A stretch of DNA of 64,000 nt from Metopolophium dirhodum (lineage: Eukaryota > Arthropoda > Insecta > Hemiptera > Aphididae): positions 16,616,001-16,680,000 of the forward strand of contig NC_083562.1 of NCBI RefSeq assembly GCF_019925205.1. The letters run 5' to 3'. The notes under the pieces were generated by a model. That model ran no database searches and was not told the DNA's origin. It worked only from the letters and a program-made list of their open reading frames with translations. Made by a program: the position numbers and the translations under genes. Below, piece by piece: positions 1 to 10,968 of the stretch. Position 1 is the first letter of the stretch. The number at the start of each line of letters is the position of its first letter.

Positions 1-218
1 TTGGTGTAAATTCAACTTTGTGAAATTTCGGTTCATCGTAGTAGCCATGATGAGTTGCTGGGGGTTTTGGCACTGGAGTCAAAGTAAGTGAATTATCTTT
101 ATTGATTGTAAAAGTTGTAAAAGATAAATTTTCAGATACTTTGGAAGTAAGGCCAGTTGAGCAGATTGATGCCTTATTCAATAAACTAACTGGAGAATTT
201 GGGGGTACCACGAAAAAT
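1..218 (-). CDS. Synaptopodin-like exon, cut by the window edge
   Basis: The acceptor GGATCAG gives Ile across the splice and then FFVVPPNSPVSLLNKASICS. The exon is later Pro-rich (LTPVPKPPATHHGYYDEP) and is still open at base 1. An upstream AG at 240-239 would open the same frame only from a phase-0 donor, so the 5' border is tentative. Confidence 0.68.
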
Positions 219-2144
219 CTGATCCAGTTTAACTGAGCCTACAAGCAGCAAAAAATTAACTTATACAATTAACGTTTATTATCATTATTTACATACCATA
301 AGTCGGTGGCTGTTGTCTGTTGCATTGCGTATTCCAACCTCTAGGTATTTTAGGCATATATATATCTTGGCAACTTTTTGGTGTGGCGGTTCTTGTAGGA
401 GTTGAACAAACAGTTGCTCTTGATGTTCTGCCGCCATCTTTAATTGCTTCTAAAGCACCTGAAGTTGGAGCAACAATATAACCTCTTGGTGGAAAAACTG
501 GAGCCATATCTTGAAAGGCTGACTCGACAGATCCTGTTTCCAAAGCTGCCTCCCATGGAGATTTAATCAATCTCAAACGAGGTTGAGTGAACCTTTGCTG
601 AAAACATATAAATTGAACTATTATTATAAATCAATTATAATATATTATATTATATAAATATATTAAATATTTTACTATAACACAATATAATGTATATATG
701 TAAATAATAAGTGAGTCAGAATTTACATAATGTAATTAGTACAATTAATAATACATACTTGAATTTCATTCATTTTTTGAATATTTTCCGCTCTCATGGT
801 TCCTTGTTGTTGATTTGGGATATTATTACTACCATGTTTTATATTTGCTGGTTCAGAAAGACTAGGTGAAATAGATTTAACATTATGTTCGTCAACAATC
901 CAATTTTCAGACCTTTTACGTCTCTTGGCAAATAATGCAGCCCCTTTAAAATGTATGAATCAATAAAATGAATACACAAAATACACCAAAGTTAAAATAA
1001 ATACAACCTTTTCCTTTTGTGGCATTTAAGTCTCTAACTAAATCAAAGCATACTTCTGGACTAAGACAAGGTTCGACATTTTCTCCAAGTTTGCGTAAAG
1101 TTTGTAAATCCTGTATTTGACCTCGTGGATCCATGACTAACTTCAGAATTTGTTTTGATTCTGAGTTCTAAATAAAATATATATAAGTATTGTTGGTTAT
1201 TTTAGTTAATGCAGTAAAATTATAGATTACTTGTTCGGTAGATTCATAATTTTGTTGATGTAGCCCAAGTGGAAAATTTGATGGTATAGGACCCTTGCCT
1301 TCTCCTTTTTATTTTCATACGGTGCAAATAAAGAGTTATTTTATCATAAAAATATTTTAAAAAATGCTGTTAAAAATATAATGTATATTTTATCACCTTC
1401 ATGAACCCATTTAACAGATCTCTTTTTGCGGTTGACGTACATGGATTGTCCTTTACTTTGTTGATTACTTATATCACTTAATGAGCTGGATATACGGCGA
1501 GCCAACTCAAATTGCTGTTCCACTGTTGGGTGATCTGGACCATAAAAACTACTACTGGCATACATTTTCCCTGAGATCAAAAATTTGAGACGGGTAAGCA
1601 AAATACGATTAAAATAATTTAACAGAATAAATTACTGTTTTTAGATGGAGAAACTTCCCCCGAATCTGTTGCTGGCTTAAAAATTTTATCCAAATCAACT
1701 TGTTTGTGGCTCAAACCGTCATCAGCATTGATTGTTATGCCATTAGACTCCTAAAAAAATAAAAATAAAGATGTTTAAATTACTCAATAAATAGTTATAA
1801 TACATTTGAACATTATTTGGGCATATATACAAATAATGCATGTACAATAAAAATTGTATAAAGTAAAATTTTTAATTCTTTTTTCGATATTTTGTCAATA
1901 TATCATTTTTATATTTTATATTTTACCAACAAAAATATTTGAAAAATGTATTGTGTACTTGTGTGACATGGTATTTATAATAAGGGTTGTATGATTAAAA
2001 AAAAAAATAGAAAAATCATATATTAAGTAAGTAATTGAGTAAAAAACTTTAAAAATTGAATTTATATTTTATTATTACCAGCGGGTTGTGGCTAGGTTCA
2101 TGCAACAGATCACTAACGATAAAATTTGATGAAAAATAAATCAA
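1..2144 (-). CDS. Synaptopodin-2 (CG1674)-like protein, eight exons, C-terminus off the window
   Basis: Eight minus-strand exons (2079..2144, 1636..1750, 1397..1570, 1231..1304, 1008..1167, 759..943, 293..597, 1..218) join with matching phases. The protein has no membrane segment or obvious enzyme motif. It contains two similar basic motifs, SMYVNRKKRSVKWVHEGEG and GAALFAKRRKRSENWIVDE, and an SPWEAALETGSVESAF motif. From memory these recall the synaptopodin/myozenin group of actin-binding, Z-disc proteins, with SPWEAA and a G-x-x-LF-x-x-R-x-x-R pattern. Its role would then be in muscle sarcomeres or actin bundles. The family call is from pattern memory only. Start exons are probably alternative: 9545..9688 and 6912..7019 both end in phase 0, as required. 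The stop codon is to the left of the window. Confidence 0.7.
293..597 (-). CDS. Synaptopodin-like exon with SPWEAAL motif
   Basis: This exon is 305 nt, phase 0 start after TTTTCAG. It encodes QQRFTQPRLRLIKSPWEAAL and then ETGSVESAFQDMAPVFPPRG, followed by a Thr/Pro-rich stretch. SPWEAAL and the following SVESAF pattern are the reason for the synaptopodin-type call. The donor is probably GTAAAT at 292-291, because the nearby GTATGT leads to a stop with each acceptor I tried. Confidence 0.82.
759..943 (-). CDS. Synaptopodin-like exon with second basic motif
   Basis: This exon has 2 nt plus 61 codons with acceptor TTTTAAAG and donor GTATGT. After KGKG it encodes AALFAKRRKRSENWIVDE, the clearest family motif, followed by a Ser/Asn/Gln-rich linker ending RAENIQKMNEIQ. 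Motifs of this kind occur repeatedly in synaptopodin and myozenin relatives. Confidence 0.8.
1008..1167 (-). CDS. Synaptopodin-like exon
   Basis: This exon is 160 nt with acceptor TTATTTAG and donor GTTGTA. It encodes NSESKQILKLVMDPRGQIQD, then LQTLRKLGENVEPCLSPEVC and FDLVRDLNATKGK. It is predicted largely helical, perhaps a protein-binding segment; I do not recognise it by itself. Confidence 0.78.
1231..1304 (-). CDS. Synaptopodin-like short exon
   Basis: This exon has 2 nt plus 24 codons with acceptor ATAAAAAG and donor GTAATC. It encodes EGKGPIPSNFPLGLHQQNYE and then STEQ, after completing Gly. The acceptor lacks a strong pyrimidine tract, but both neighbouring phases match. Confidence 0.72.
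1397..1570 (-). CDS. Synaptopodin-like exon with first basic motif
   Basis: This exon is 174 nt with acceptor GATCTCAG and donor GTGATA. It encodes KMYASSSFYGPDHPTVEQQF, then ELARRISSSLSDISNQQ and SKGQSMYVNRKKRSVKWVHE. The RRISSSL segment is a plausible kinase or 14-3-3 site. MYVNRKKRSVKWV is similar in form to the second basic motif at 759..943, suggesting an internal repeat of a family motif. Confidence 0.82.
1636..1750 (-). CDS. Synaptopodin-like exon
   Basis: This exon is 115 nt, starts in phase 0 after TTTTTTTAG and uses donor GTAATT. It encodes ESNGITINADDGLSHKQVDL and then DKIFKPATDSGEVSPSKN. The sequence is hydrophilic and acidic with likely phospho-Ser sites; no domain is recognised. 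The split Arg codon joins perfectly to the next exon. Confidence 0.75.
2079..2144 (-). CDS. Synaptopodin-like exon, 22 codons, possibly skipped
   Basis: This 66-nt exon has phase 0 at both ends, acceptor GTCACACAG and donor GTAATA. It encodes LIYFSSNFIVSDLLHEPSHN plus PL. Being a multiple of three, it could be a cassette exon. No in-frame ATG precedes it, so it is internal. Its short length makes it the least certain of the set. Confidence 0.5.
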
Positions 2145-5100
2145 CTGTGTGACGAAAATGGCATAGTTCCAAGAACATGATTATATATAGCACTTGAAAA
2201 TGCATTATTGGGGCATACTAGTCGGCCAAATTGGACAAGGAGCAACTACTAACAAATGACAGTTGTCGGATTGAACTATTATAAAAGTATAATCTATTAA
2301 GTTAAATAAAGGAGATTTAAAAAGAATGAGAAAAAGTGAATATACATTATGTATCATGATAACAACTTTTGAACATTTTTAAAATCTATTTAATAATGTT
2401 GATATACTCTCAAATATATTATTTCAAACCAATTCATGTGACCAAACAGATATAGCCTTTCTTGGCAATAACCCATGACCCATTAGCCCAAACCTAAGTG
2501 CCGGACAAGTTAAAAGAATAAATAAACACATGTTGCATTCTTCATATCCAATTAATCGTACATTTTAAAGTTCTGATACACCTGACGTGACGCCATTCTA
2601 AATTTAAGGTAGGTCGTAGGTACTATTGCAGTAGTATACTATGCATTATATAATTATCATACTTAAATGCAATAAAAAAAATGATATGTCTTGTCCATTT
2701 TTTTTCAATTTTCTTCACCACTTATTATCTATTCATTAAATCCACAGCTTTACTTATATATACAACTCGTCTCACATTGTTTGTATTGTATATATAAATA
2801 TATATGACACGAAATGTATTATGAAATATATTAACGTTAGAAAATGCAGTATTAAATCAATTGAACACGTCACTACTCATCTTAAAGTACTTATAGTATA
2901 TATTATTTAAAAAGGACTCAATATCTGAAAGAGTTCAAGGTTTTAAAATGTAATGATTCCAAAACCTATGTTATAGAAATTGTAGGTATTTGATATTCTT
3001 TTTTAACAATAGCATATGTAAGACAAATATTCATAATGTAAATACAAATATAAAAACAATTGTTAGTTTATAATTTAAAAATAAAATCAATAGATGTTAT
3101 CCAAGTTGTAAAATAACATTCAATTTTATAGACTATAATATAATAATACATAAATATTCACAATTATACTTAATTTAAAAACAAATGACTATTATGACCT
3201 AAGGTTTACATACATGTGGAATATTAGTAAAATATCGAAATATTTAAATACTAATTTTTTGATATATTTTAAACTATTAGGGTTGTAGGTACCTATCTTA
3301 TATTTAAACAAATATTTGTTTTTTCGTCACGTGTCTGCAATCTACAAAATTAAGTTGTATTGTGACGAGATAGTCAATAGTTAGTTGAAACGCCTTTTAT
3401 ATAAATTTGTAGGATTACCAAATTTAAATCCACTAGTCCAGTACCTAACTAATAAGTTAGTGAAATATTAATGTACCTACCTACTGATTTTAGTATAATA
3501 GAACTAAACTCGTGAGAAACTAAATATTTTTCGAAAAATACGATTTTAAATAATTCAATATCCCGTAAAACTTGTTTTCACATAGTAGCATAACGATATA
3601 TCTACATTCTACTACAGTGATAACACTAATGTTTCAAAGTAAAAAATGTTCTCTAATTAATTTTTATTATAATATAATATATTTACCAGACTACTATTTC
3701 AATGATAAATATTTGGTACTTAATCTTATAATTGGTTTTCATATCTCTTAGTAGGTAATCATAATATTTAATAAAAAGTGTATTTGGCAAAGTTACATCA
3801 TTAAAGTTTAGAATAGTACATTATGTTGAAATCTTTACAAAAAATTACATTCCATGTCTCTTATTCTTAAAGTTATTATTACAAATTCTTAACAATTTAA
3901 CTAAAATTATTTTTTTTATTCTATGTTTTTTTTTTGTACAAGATTTTACCTATTTAATTTGTTCCTAGCTACCTTATAGGTACTCTTAAAATTCTACTCA
4001 TTTGATGAATTCTATGGATTATTAAGTTTTTTTTTTTTTAATACTTAAAAAAATTTACTATTTTCATGAAATATTCTTATAATATTTCTTAAAATTATAA
4101 TGATTATCATGAATTGAATATTTTTCATTTATAAAACAAAACGTTTTTAACATTAATGGTATATTATGATTTAATTACGTACATCATAATATAAGCAAAA
4201 TATTACAAATACAAAAATAGTTTAGATTCGTTTGCATCTGTTAAACTATTTAATGTTCACTCATAAATATTTTTATAGTGTAAATATTATTGATTTAGAT
4301 ACTACAATACTAGGTACATCCAATTTTTACTATATTTTGATGTAACATGGAAAGCAGACAGAACTACACAAGATGGTCTATAAAATGTGTTGTTTTCAAA
4401 CCATGTGTATAATAATATGATTATTTGTATTAGTTTGAAATAATGATTTTATCCATCGGGTAAATAAAAAACGACTGAGTTGAATCATACTTGTGGCAAA
4501 ATTATCACTCTACAATGAATAATAAACTAATTACATGTTATCAGTTAGCTTAATGATTACCTAATTTCCTAACACAAATACTTTAAATGACAAAAATAAG
4601 AAATACGAGCTAGAAATTTCTTACTCGCGGATACTTGAAAGCCTAAGAAAAACCTCCAACAGGTCCAACCTGCGTAACTCAACTCACAGTAAATCATAAA
4701 ATATTAAATGAGTGTCACTGAATTGTGTCACAAATAAAATATAAAAATATATCCGATCAACTGAGTAATATTCTGGGACCACAAATCTAAGTGACAAACG
4801 AAATATTACAGTTTAAAAAAAATGTATATAAAAAGAAAAGAAATATGTAAATAATTTGGAGATTTGTCATGTACTTAGCTAATAATAACCATTGTTGTTG
4901 TGGCGTATTGATCAACAAAAAAAATGTCAAAATGAATACTTATTATAATAATATATCTATATATAATACATATACCGTGTGTACGCGAAAACAACATACA
5001 CTGTATAAATTAAATTACCCATATTACTCTGTACCCTATACATATTTTTGAATTCTGTTTGTGGGTCTTGAAACTAGACTATTGAATCATCAATCTCCCG

Positions 5101-6911
5101 CAGTCCGAATCCTAAAATATGTAAAGGGTAACTGAGTAATGTAAGTAACTGAGTTATAGAGTGTACCTACCCAGTTTTCGCAGACACTTGGTATATTTAA
5201 TTAATATTAAAATTGACGTGATTTAATACTTGTTGAATCATAAAAAATAAAAAGCGTATAATAATTTAAATTTTATTGAATTTTTATATTATATTATATT
5301 ATATTTTGTAAATGTTACTTTTAGCTGTTTATTTATTCTTACGTATTATAATATGTTTATTTTTAATTATTTATTTATATAACCTGAAAATGTCCCAAGA
5401 CCATGACTGGCATTTGATTAAATTTATAATAATTTTGGCATTTTTTAATTTGTATTTAAATTATTTTTACACATATTATTTTCTAACAAATATTATTAGA
5501 ATAGTAATAATTTATTTTCATAAGTTTATAATATCAATAAAATAATCTTACCAATTATTATACAAATTCTAATCAATGACATCTAGGAATACTTAAGTTT
5601 AAAATAGTTTTAATTTGTTAATTTTTTCCAGTTAAAACAAATTAATTAAAACGTATTAGTGTATTATATATTATAAGCTATTTGAATATCATAATATTTG
5701 TTTTAAAATTTGTATGAATGTTTAAGATTAAATAATGATATTCATTTTTTTGGAAAATGTCATGATTATACGACTTTATAAGTTACCTAACCTTATTCTC
5801 CAAACATAATTTTGTGCACTTATAAAAATGAATAAAAACCGAAATTGGTGTATTGAGTTTAATTTAGAGTATTACTATGCTCTTGAAAATGGTTGTCTAA
5901 AAGTACACATACATTATTTGGTATAAAACGTTATATACGAAATATTCTAATAGTAGGTACTTACTATGGATTTATACTAAATAATTATTATATATAATTT
6001 ATAATGACTTTTCCATTTCAAATCAACAACAATATTTTAGCATTTGGAGTTCCCAAATAAATATTTACCGTATCACAATGTCAATATAATCTCGAAAAAA
6101 CGACTTGAACAAATACTTATTTATTGTAACTTGTAAATGATGCTGGCAATGATAGACATTCTCAGATCATTGGCTTGTTTTCATTCCTGAGGGAAACCAT
6201 TTGAATTGGCGGCTCAAAGTTGTGGTTATAATTAAGTTTTCAGGGATTGTACGTTGTAGAAATTAATTTAACATTAGTTATCAACTTAATTTATCAAAAT
6301 ATGATCTGTCAAACAAACCCTAAAAATTAAAGTAGTATTTAATCTATATATTTTATTAAAAAAAAAAAAAAACGAACACATTGTATTATGTTATATTATA
6401 GAGATGAAGTAACTACGTTAGAAAACAGTAAACAAGTTGAAACGATAATTCATTTTTTTCATTTAACAAATTAGGTATAATAATATTCGAAATATAATCA
6501 ACATAAATTACAATTTGAATATATTTACTGTCTTACACTTTATATATTTTTATCGTATTTAAGAAGTACTAGAAACCACAAATATATCAATATCTACCTA
6601 TACAATATAAATTATAAAATAATATATTAACGAAGTATATCAAAGTGTATTTACCATAGTTTATATTTTATAGTTGCTTAATAATAAAATATTTTGATAG
6701 AAGAAATACAATTTCAAATTGTTTAGTTTTCCGATAATATATCTGTTTTTAAGAAATATTATAAATTTTAATAAGTTTTACTAAAACCATGTGCAAATAA
6801 ACAAACTAGATACAGTTTCAAAATTAAAAACTCTTTCCGACTTTCATTGGGGTTAATGTCAACACGTCTGAAACTCTTGGCTGCTAACTGACATTATTAT
6901 CTGGTTTGTAC
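2145..6911 (-). other. Intron of the synaptopodin-like gene
   Basis: This is A+T-rich sequence with homopolymer runs and no convincing exon. The open frames at 4869..5051 and 5312..5545 (plus strand) are low-complexity Tyr/Ile/Phe/Leu-rich products of A+T composition. Confidence 0.6.
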
Positions 6912-7019
6912 CTGCATGTGTTTGACACCAGGTCCAACGTCCGTGACAACAATCTTCGGTAATTTTTTTCTATCTAAACTTCCGTACCAACCGGCGTTAA
7001 CCGATTTCCAGGACTTCAT
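6912..7019 (-). CDS. Possible alternative first coding exon A of the synaptopodin-like gene
   Basis: The first in-frame ATG at 7019 opens 36 codons, MKSWKSVNAGWYGSLDRKKL then PKIVVTDVGPGVKHMQ, ending at a strong CAG|GTACAA donor in phase 0. The open frame extends upstream to a TAA near 7131 without another ATG. The patch is richer in G+C than its surroundings. Phase 0 fits exons 2079..2144 and 1636..1750. The opposite-strand frame here is treated as a shadow because it has no splice support. No family recognised. Confidence 0.55.
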
Positions 7020-7270
7020 ATTGTGGATAATATTCGCACACGACTCGCCGAAACCAACTGGATTGCCTAAAAGGGTGTACAATAGTTTCGAATTGCCATT
7101 GCCCCCTCCAGCGCTGTTATCGTTTTGAATTTAGACTGGCACAATTTTTTTTTTCTTCACATTAACACATTCAACTGTAGTGATACAGTGTTATTAAACA
7201 AGTCAGCCTGTCGGACACAACCGATAGCAGTATGAAAACAGCTACCGGGCATTGGTCCAGTTTGTGTGGG
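7020..7270 (-). promoter_or_regulatory. Candidate promoter/5' UTR of start exon A
   Basis: This is G+C-richer sequence upstream of the ATG at 7019 on the minus strand. It contains several out-of-frame upstream ATGs and an in-frame TAA. I see no clear TATA box. It is listed because it separates a plausible start exon from A+T-rich intron. Confidence 0.3.
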
Positions 7271-9544
7271 TGGTGGTAAGCTGGCTAGCTATCTGGCTTG
7301 AATACAACTTCAAAAAGAAAACAAGGGTCATTTAAACTGCTAATTTCGCGATAACTTACACACGACTCAACTATAATGATGGTATGGTAAACGCTATTGC
7401 TATTGTATACACTATATATATATATATATAAATATAATAATTGATAAATACGATAAGATGATAAGCATCGATTGCATTTGTTAAATTAAAAATATACATT
7501 TTTAATAATAAGGTACCAAGATTCTAAATAGATTTTAAAACCCAGGACGGTATATTTCGTGCATAAATAATAAGTTATAAAATAAATTATACATTTGACA
7601 CGACCCCAAAAGCTATATAAAATTTATGTTCAGAATACATTTTTATTTGAATTATTGCATAATTACAATGAATTCATATAAATATGCAATTTTTTTTTAA
7701 ATATTTAAATAACGGTATGTATAACGGAATTTAATATATTAAAAATGTAATACTAACTAAATGTAAGATACAATCATTACAAAGCATAGTATCATAAATA
7801 AATAATCATAAAGTGCTTCGTAATGATTGATGTTAGGGGTGCTCAGACACTCCATAATGTACAACTTCATTTTAGGGTTTGAGTGTATAAGGAATCTAGC
7901 AGTAATAAAACTCCGAAAATCGATGATTGGTTAAACTGTGTCCATACTCTATAGTTTATATCATACAAAAGAATATTATTTTTAATTGTTTAGTAGTTTC
8001 CCTAAGTGCACGGAAAAATCACAAACAAATATTTAGAACTGATATTTAAACGCGATGGTTTATCTTATACTTAACATTTTTAATAATAATAGCTTGTCTG
8101 TGCTACTGCTCTCAAAGTCAAATCTCTGTATCTTGCCAGGCTCATTAGTCACGAACATTATATAAAGTTAAACTTTTACTATTAAATATAATTTGATGGA
8201 TAGTCAGATGAATAAAAAAAAATAATAATCTTGGAGAACGAGAGCAAGAACATTTTGATACAAATATATAAGTATGAGTAGGAAATGCGTTTATTATTAA
8301 AAAGTAATTAACTTATTTTTCGTAACATTAAGTGTTATAATTACAATACACAACTTAATATGATTATAAAAATACCATACTATAATTATTTTTTCAATGA
8401 TAACAATATATTTAGTTTTCGATTTAAAATTGAATACAACGGCGATTTTAAAATACATTCATGTAAAGTCATAATTATTATAATCAGAAATTATTATGAA
8501 AAAAATTTAAATTAAACTATATGATTATGAATTTTCAATAATCGAATTAAATATTATTGTAATAACAGCATTTACAACTTTGAAGACTGTTCTACTTGAA
8601 AATGAATTGATTTCATATACAATTTATGACTACTATTTTTATAAAATATCTTCTAATCAAAATTTTAATATTTTTTTTTTATAATACTTGAGCTTTTTAA
8701 ATCTGAATAACGGTAACATGTCAACTACATTTGTATGAATAGGCAGTCCAAGATTAAGTATTTAAAAAAAATGTTAATTTGGGTCATATATGCTTATATT
8801 TTTATATGTTAATCAAAAATCTTGAAAACATGAAAAATGTTTTTTTAAGAACAGTTAATAAGAATAAATTATACAAAGAAAAAAAATATCAACTACCAAC
8901 TTTTCTGTATTCTTTTTAGGTTTAAATTTGTTAATTATTATTAGTTACACATAATTCACTGAACATTTTGATTCAGAATCTCGTAGAGTATCATAAAATT
9001 ATGGAATGGTAATTTAATAATGTCCAATACCTGTTAATTGAGGAACCATAGAAATAATTTTTTTTTGGGTATAGTACAATGGAAAGATATATAGTAGTGT
9101 GCTAAATTTTGTTGAGAATTTAATGAATTAAGATTTATTTGATTGTTTATATGAAATATTTAATTTTTTTTATTGATTTGCCATAAACAAAGCGTCACGC
9201 AAAAATAAATCGGTTAGAAAAAAATTCGATTTGAAAAAAAAGTAACCAGCCCAAAAACATATTAAATATTATGGTAAAAATATATAGCCTATTAATGAAA
9301 TTAATTTTACTTATAAAAATAAGGGCATGAAATTATTTTTGTATACACCTACCAAAAATGTCATTCTCTTAAGACACTACGTTTTCACTAGTTTATAATA
9401 TTATTGTTGATTATTTTTGGCTAGTTATAATATACATCCAGTTTTTACGATTACAATTTATATACATAATAAAAACAGTTCAGCTCGATTACAAAACATA
9501 AGATTTGTAAATTAGACACGCGCCAGTTTTAACAAACCACTTAC
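7271..9544 (-). other. Intronic or inter-promoter A+T-rich DNA
   Basis: It lies between the two candidate start exons. There are no repeats with clear ends and no frames longer than expected by chance. Confidence 0.5.
7412..7430. repeat. TA microsatellite
   Basis: A run of TA dinucleotides near the start-exon A promoter patch. A similar run lies at about 35188-35202. Confidence 0.8.
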
Positions 9545-9688
9545 CAATGACGCTCGCCAGATTTTTTGAGATAGACTAGTTAAGAATTCTTTTTTCGTCG
9601 AGTCATAACGGTCAGAAGGCCTGAAGCCTCTTTCAGACACAATATTGCTACGGTTCTTCTGCAAATTGACCCTTTGGCTTGGGTCCAT
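9545..9688 (-). CDS. Possible alternative first coding exon B of the synaptopodin-like gene
   Basis: The ATG at 9688 opens 48 codons, MDPSQRVNLQKNRSNIVSER then GFRPSDRYDSTKKEFLTSLS and QKIWRASL, ending at a consensus TTG|GTAAGT donor in phase 0. An in-frame TGA lies about 60 bp upstream, so this is a start exon unless a mid-codon acceptor such as CTGTAG at 9728-9727 is coding. It is charged and Ser/Arg-rich with no known domain. The phase is right for joining 2079..2144 or 1636..1750. Confidence 0.6.
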
Positions 9689-9863
9689 CGGGCGCGAAAC
9701 AATATTAACTGGTGGGAATCTATAAGCTACAGAGGTAGGAGTTCAAACTCGATTTCAATCAACGGTGTGAGGACGATAACAAACAATATTTAATAAACCG
9801 TCTACATGAAAAAAAAAAAAAAAAACTAATGTTCCAGGTAAAAATCAACAAAAAGGCGCTTAC

Positions 9864-9975
9864 GTTTTATTGACGACAGCAGCGCGACCGGACGCTCGAT
9901 ACGACCAAACTAGCGAGCGGGTTCGATAGGATAGTCGTTACCTTAGACTGCATTCAAATATTGCCTTGCGTGCAA
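9864..9975 (-). promoter_or_regulatory. CpG-rich candidate promoter and 5' untranslated exon
   Basis: This stretch is unusually rich in CG dinucleotides for the region (for example around 9889-9922) and ends on the minus strand at AAAAC|GTAAGC (9863-9862). A matching acceptor CTCTGTAG at 9728-9727 would join it to the start exon at 9545..9688. No ATG lies in the exon. Confidence 0.4.
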
Positions 9976-10830
9976 ATATGTTGGAAATGAACCAGGAAAA
10001 CGGGTGTGATCTTAAAATATCATGGCACTACGGGCCAAATACAATAGGTTATGTACCTACCACTACTCAGATTTCGATTCTGATCGAGTTTACGATAATA
10101 CCTAATAAAATTTATTGAGAATTTTAATTCAAAAACAATTATGAAATATAATCAGACCAATTACTTGATGTATGAAGCAGTTTGTTTTACAATACCTACG
10201 TACAAATTAATACATTTGTGTTTTATTTTATTGGAAACAATGATATTTTTTGTTTTTGTCGTAAATCGTAATACATTTATGTAAGTATATGTGTTTATAT
10301 TCGACATAAATTTTACTGTCATTATGTTTAATTGTTAATTTAAACTTCAGATGTTGTTTAATTATTATAAATATTTATTATAAACGAGCGTTCATAGTTT
10401 ATGCAGTGAAAATATAATTGTATAATTGTATTAACTATATTTAAGTGATTTATTTTGAAATAACTTACTTCTCTTTTATTATTGCAGTCTTTGCCATATG
10501 GATCGGATTGCTCTCCAATCTTTATAAATCATATGTAAGGTTTGGATTAGGAAATATGTTTAATTATTATAATAATAACATTAAGTTGATAATATGCAGG
10601 TATTTACTTTTAAGTCATTCCAAAGACATATAAACTGTCGATTATCCCATGTCAAGTCTTCTGATACAGATCTTTGATCGTTGGTTTCGATAAAAGATCG
10701 ATATTCATCTTCCTACCAATGATAATATGTATAAAAAAAAATATATTTTAAATTTAAAGTAATAAAATTATTTTAGAATAGATGCAATAGTATTATATTG
10801 TTATCCACCTCCCTATAGAATTATACGTAC

Positions 10831-10968
10831 CGTTTTATTAGAAGGGGGAATATAACATAAGTCTCCTTTTTCCTCGATTTCAGTAATTATATCTTTCAAT
10901 GTTTTTTTAATTCCTTCCTGATGGATTTCATAACTCTTCATTTGTTTATTTGTATATCCTTTGTTAAA
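10831..10968 (-). CDS. Unknown block, exon 3
   Basis: This exon is 138 nt (46 codons), phase 0 at both ends, acceptor TATTTTCAG and donor GTACGT. It encodes FNKGYTNKQMKSYEIHQEGI then KKTLKDIITEIEEKGDLCYI and PPSNKT. It is a charged, likely helical segment. If the donor is skipped, a stop follows within about six codons. Confidence 0.7.

Noticed and set aside
5312..5545. 77-codon hydrophobic frame
   Set aside because: It is low-complexity Ile/Leu/Phe/Tyr from A+T-rich DNA, with no homologous motif.
6916..7128. Plus-strand 70-codon frame
   Set aside because: The opposite strand has a start exon with a strong CAG|GTACAA donor in the right phase, so this frame is taken as its shadow. It is not fully excluded.
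10489..10532. Plus-strand exon-like segment, acceptor TTATTGCAG to donor GTAAGG
   Set aside because: It is an isolated 44-bp match to splice signals with no neighbouring exons on that strand, expected by chance in a window this size.
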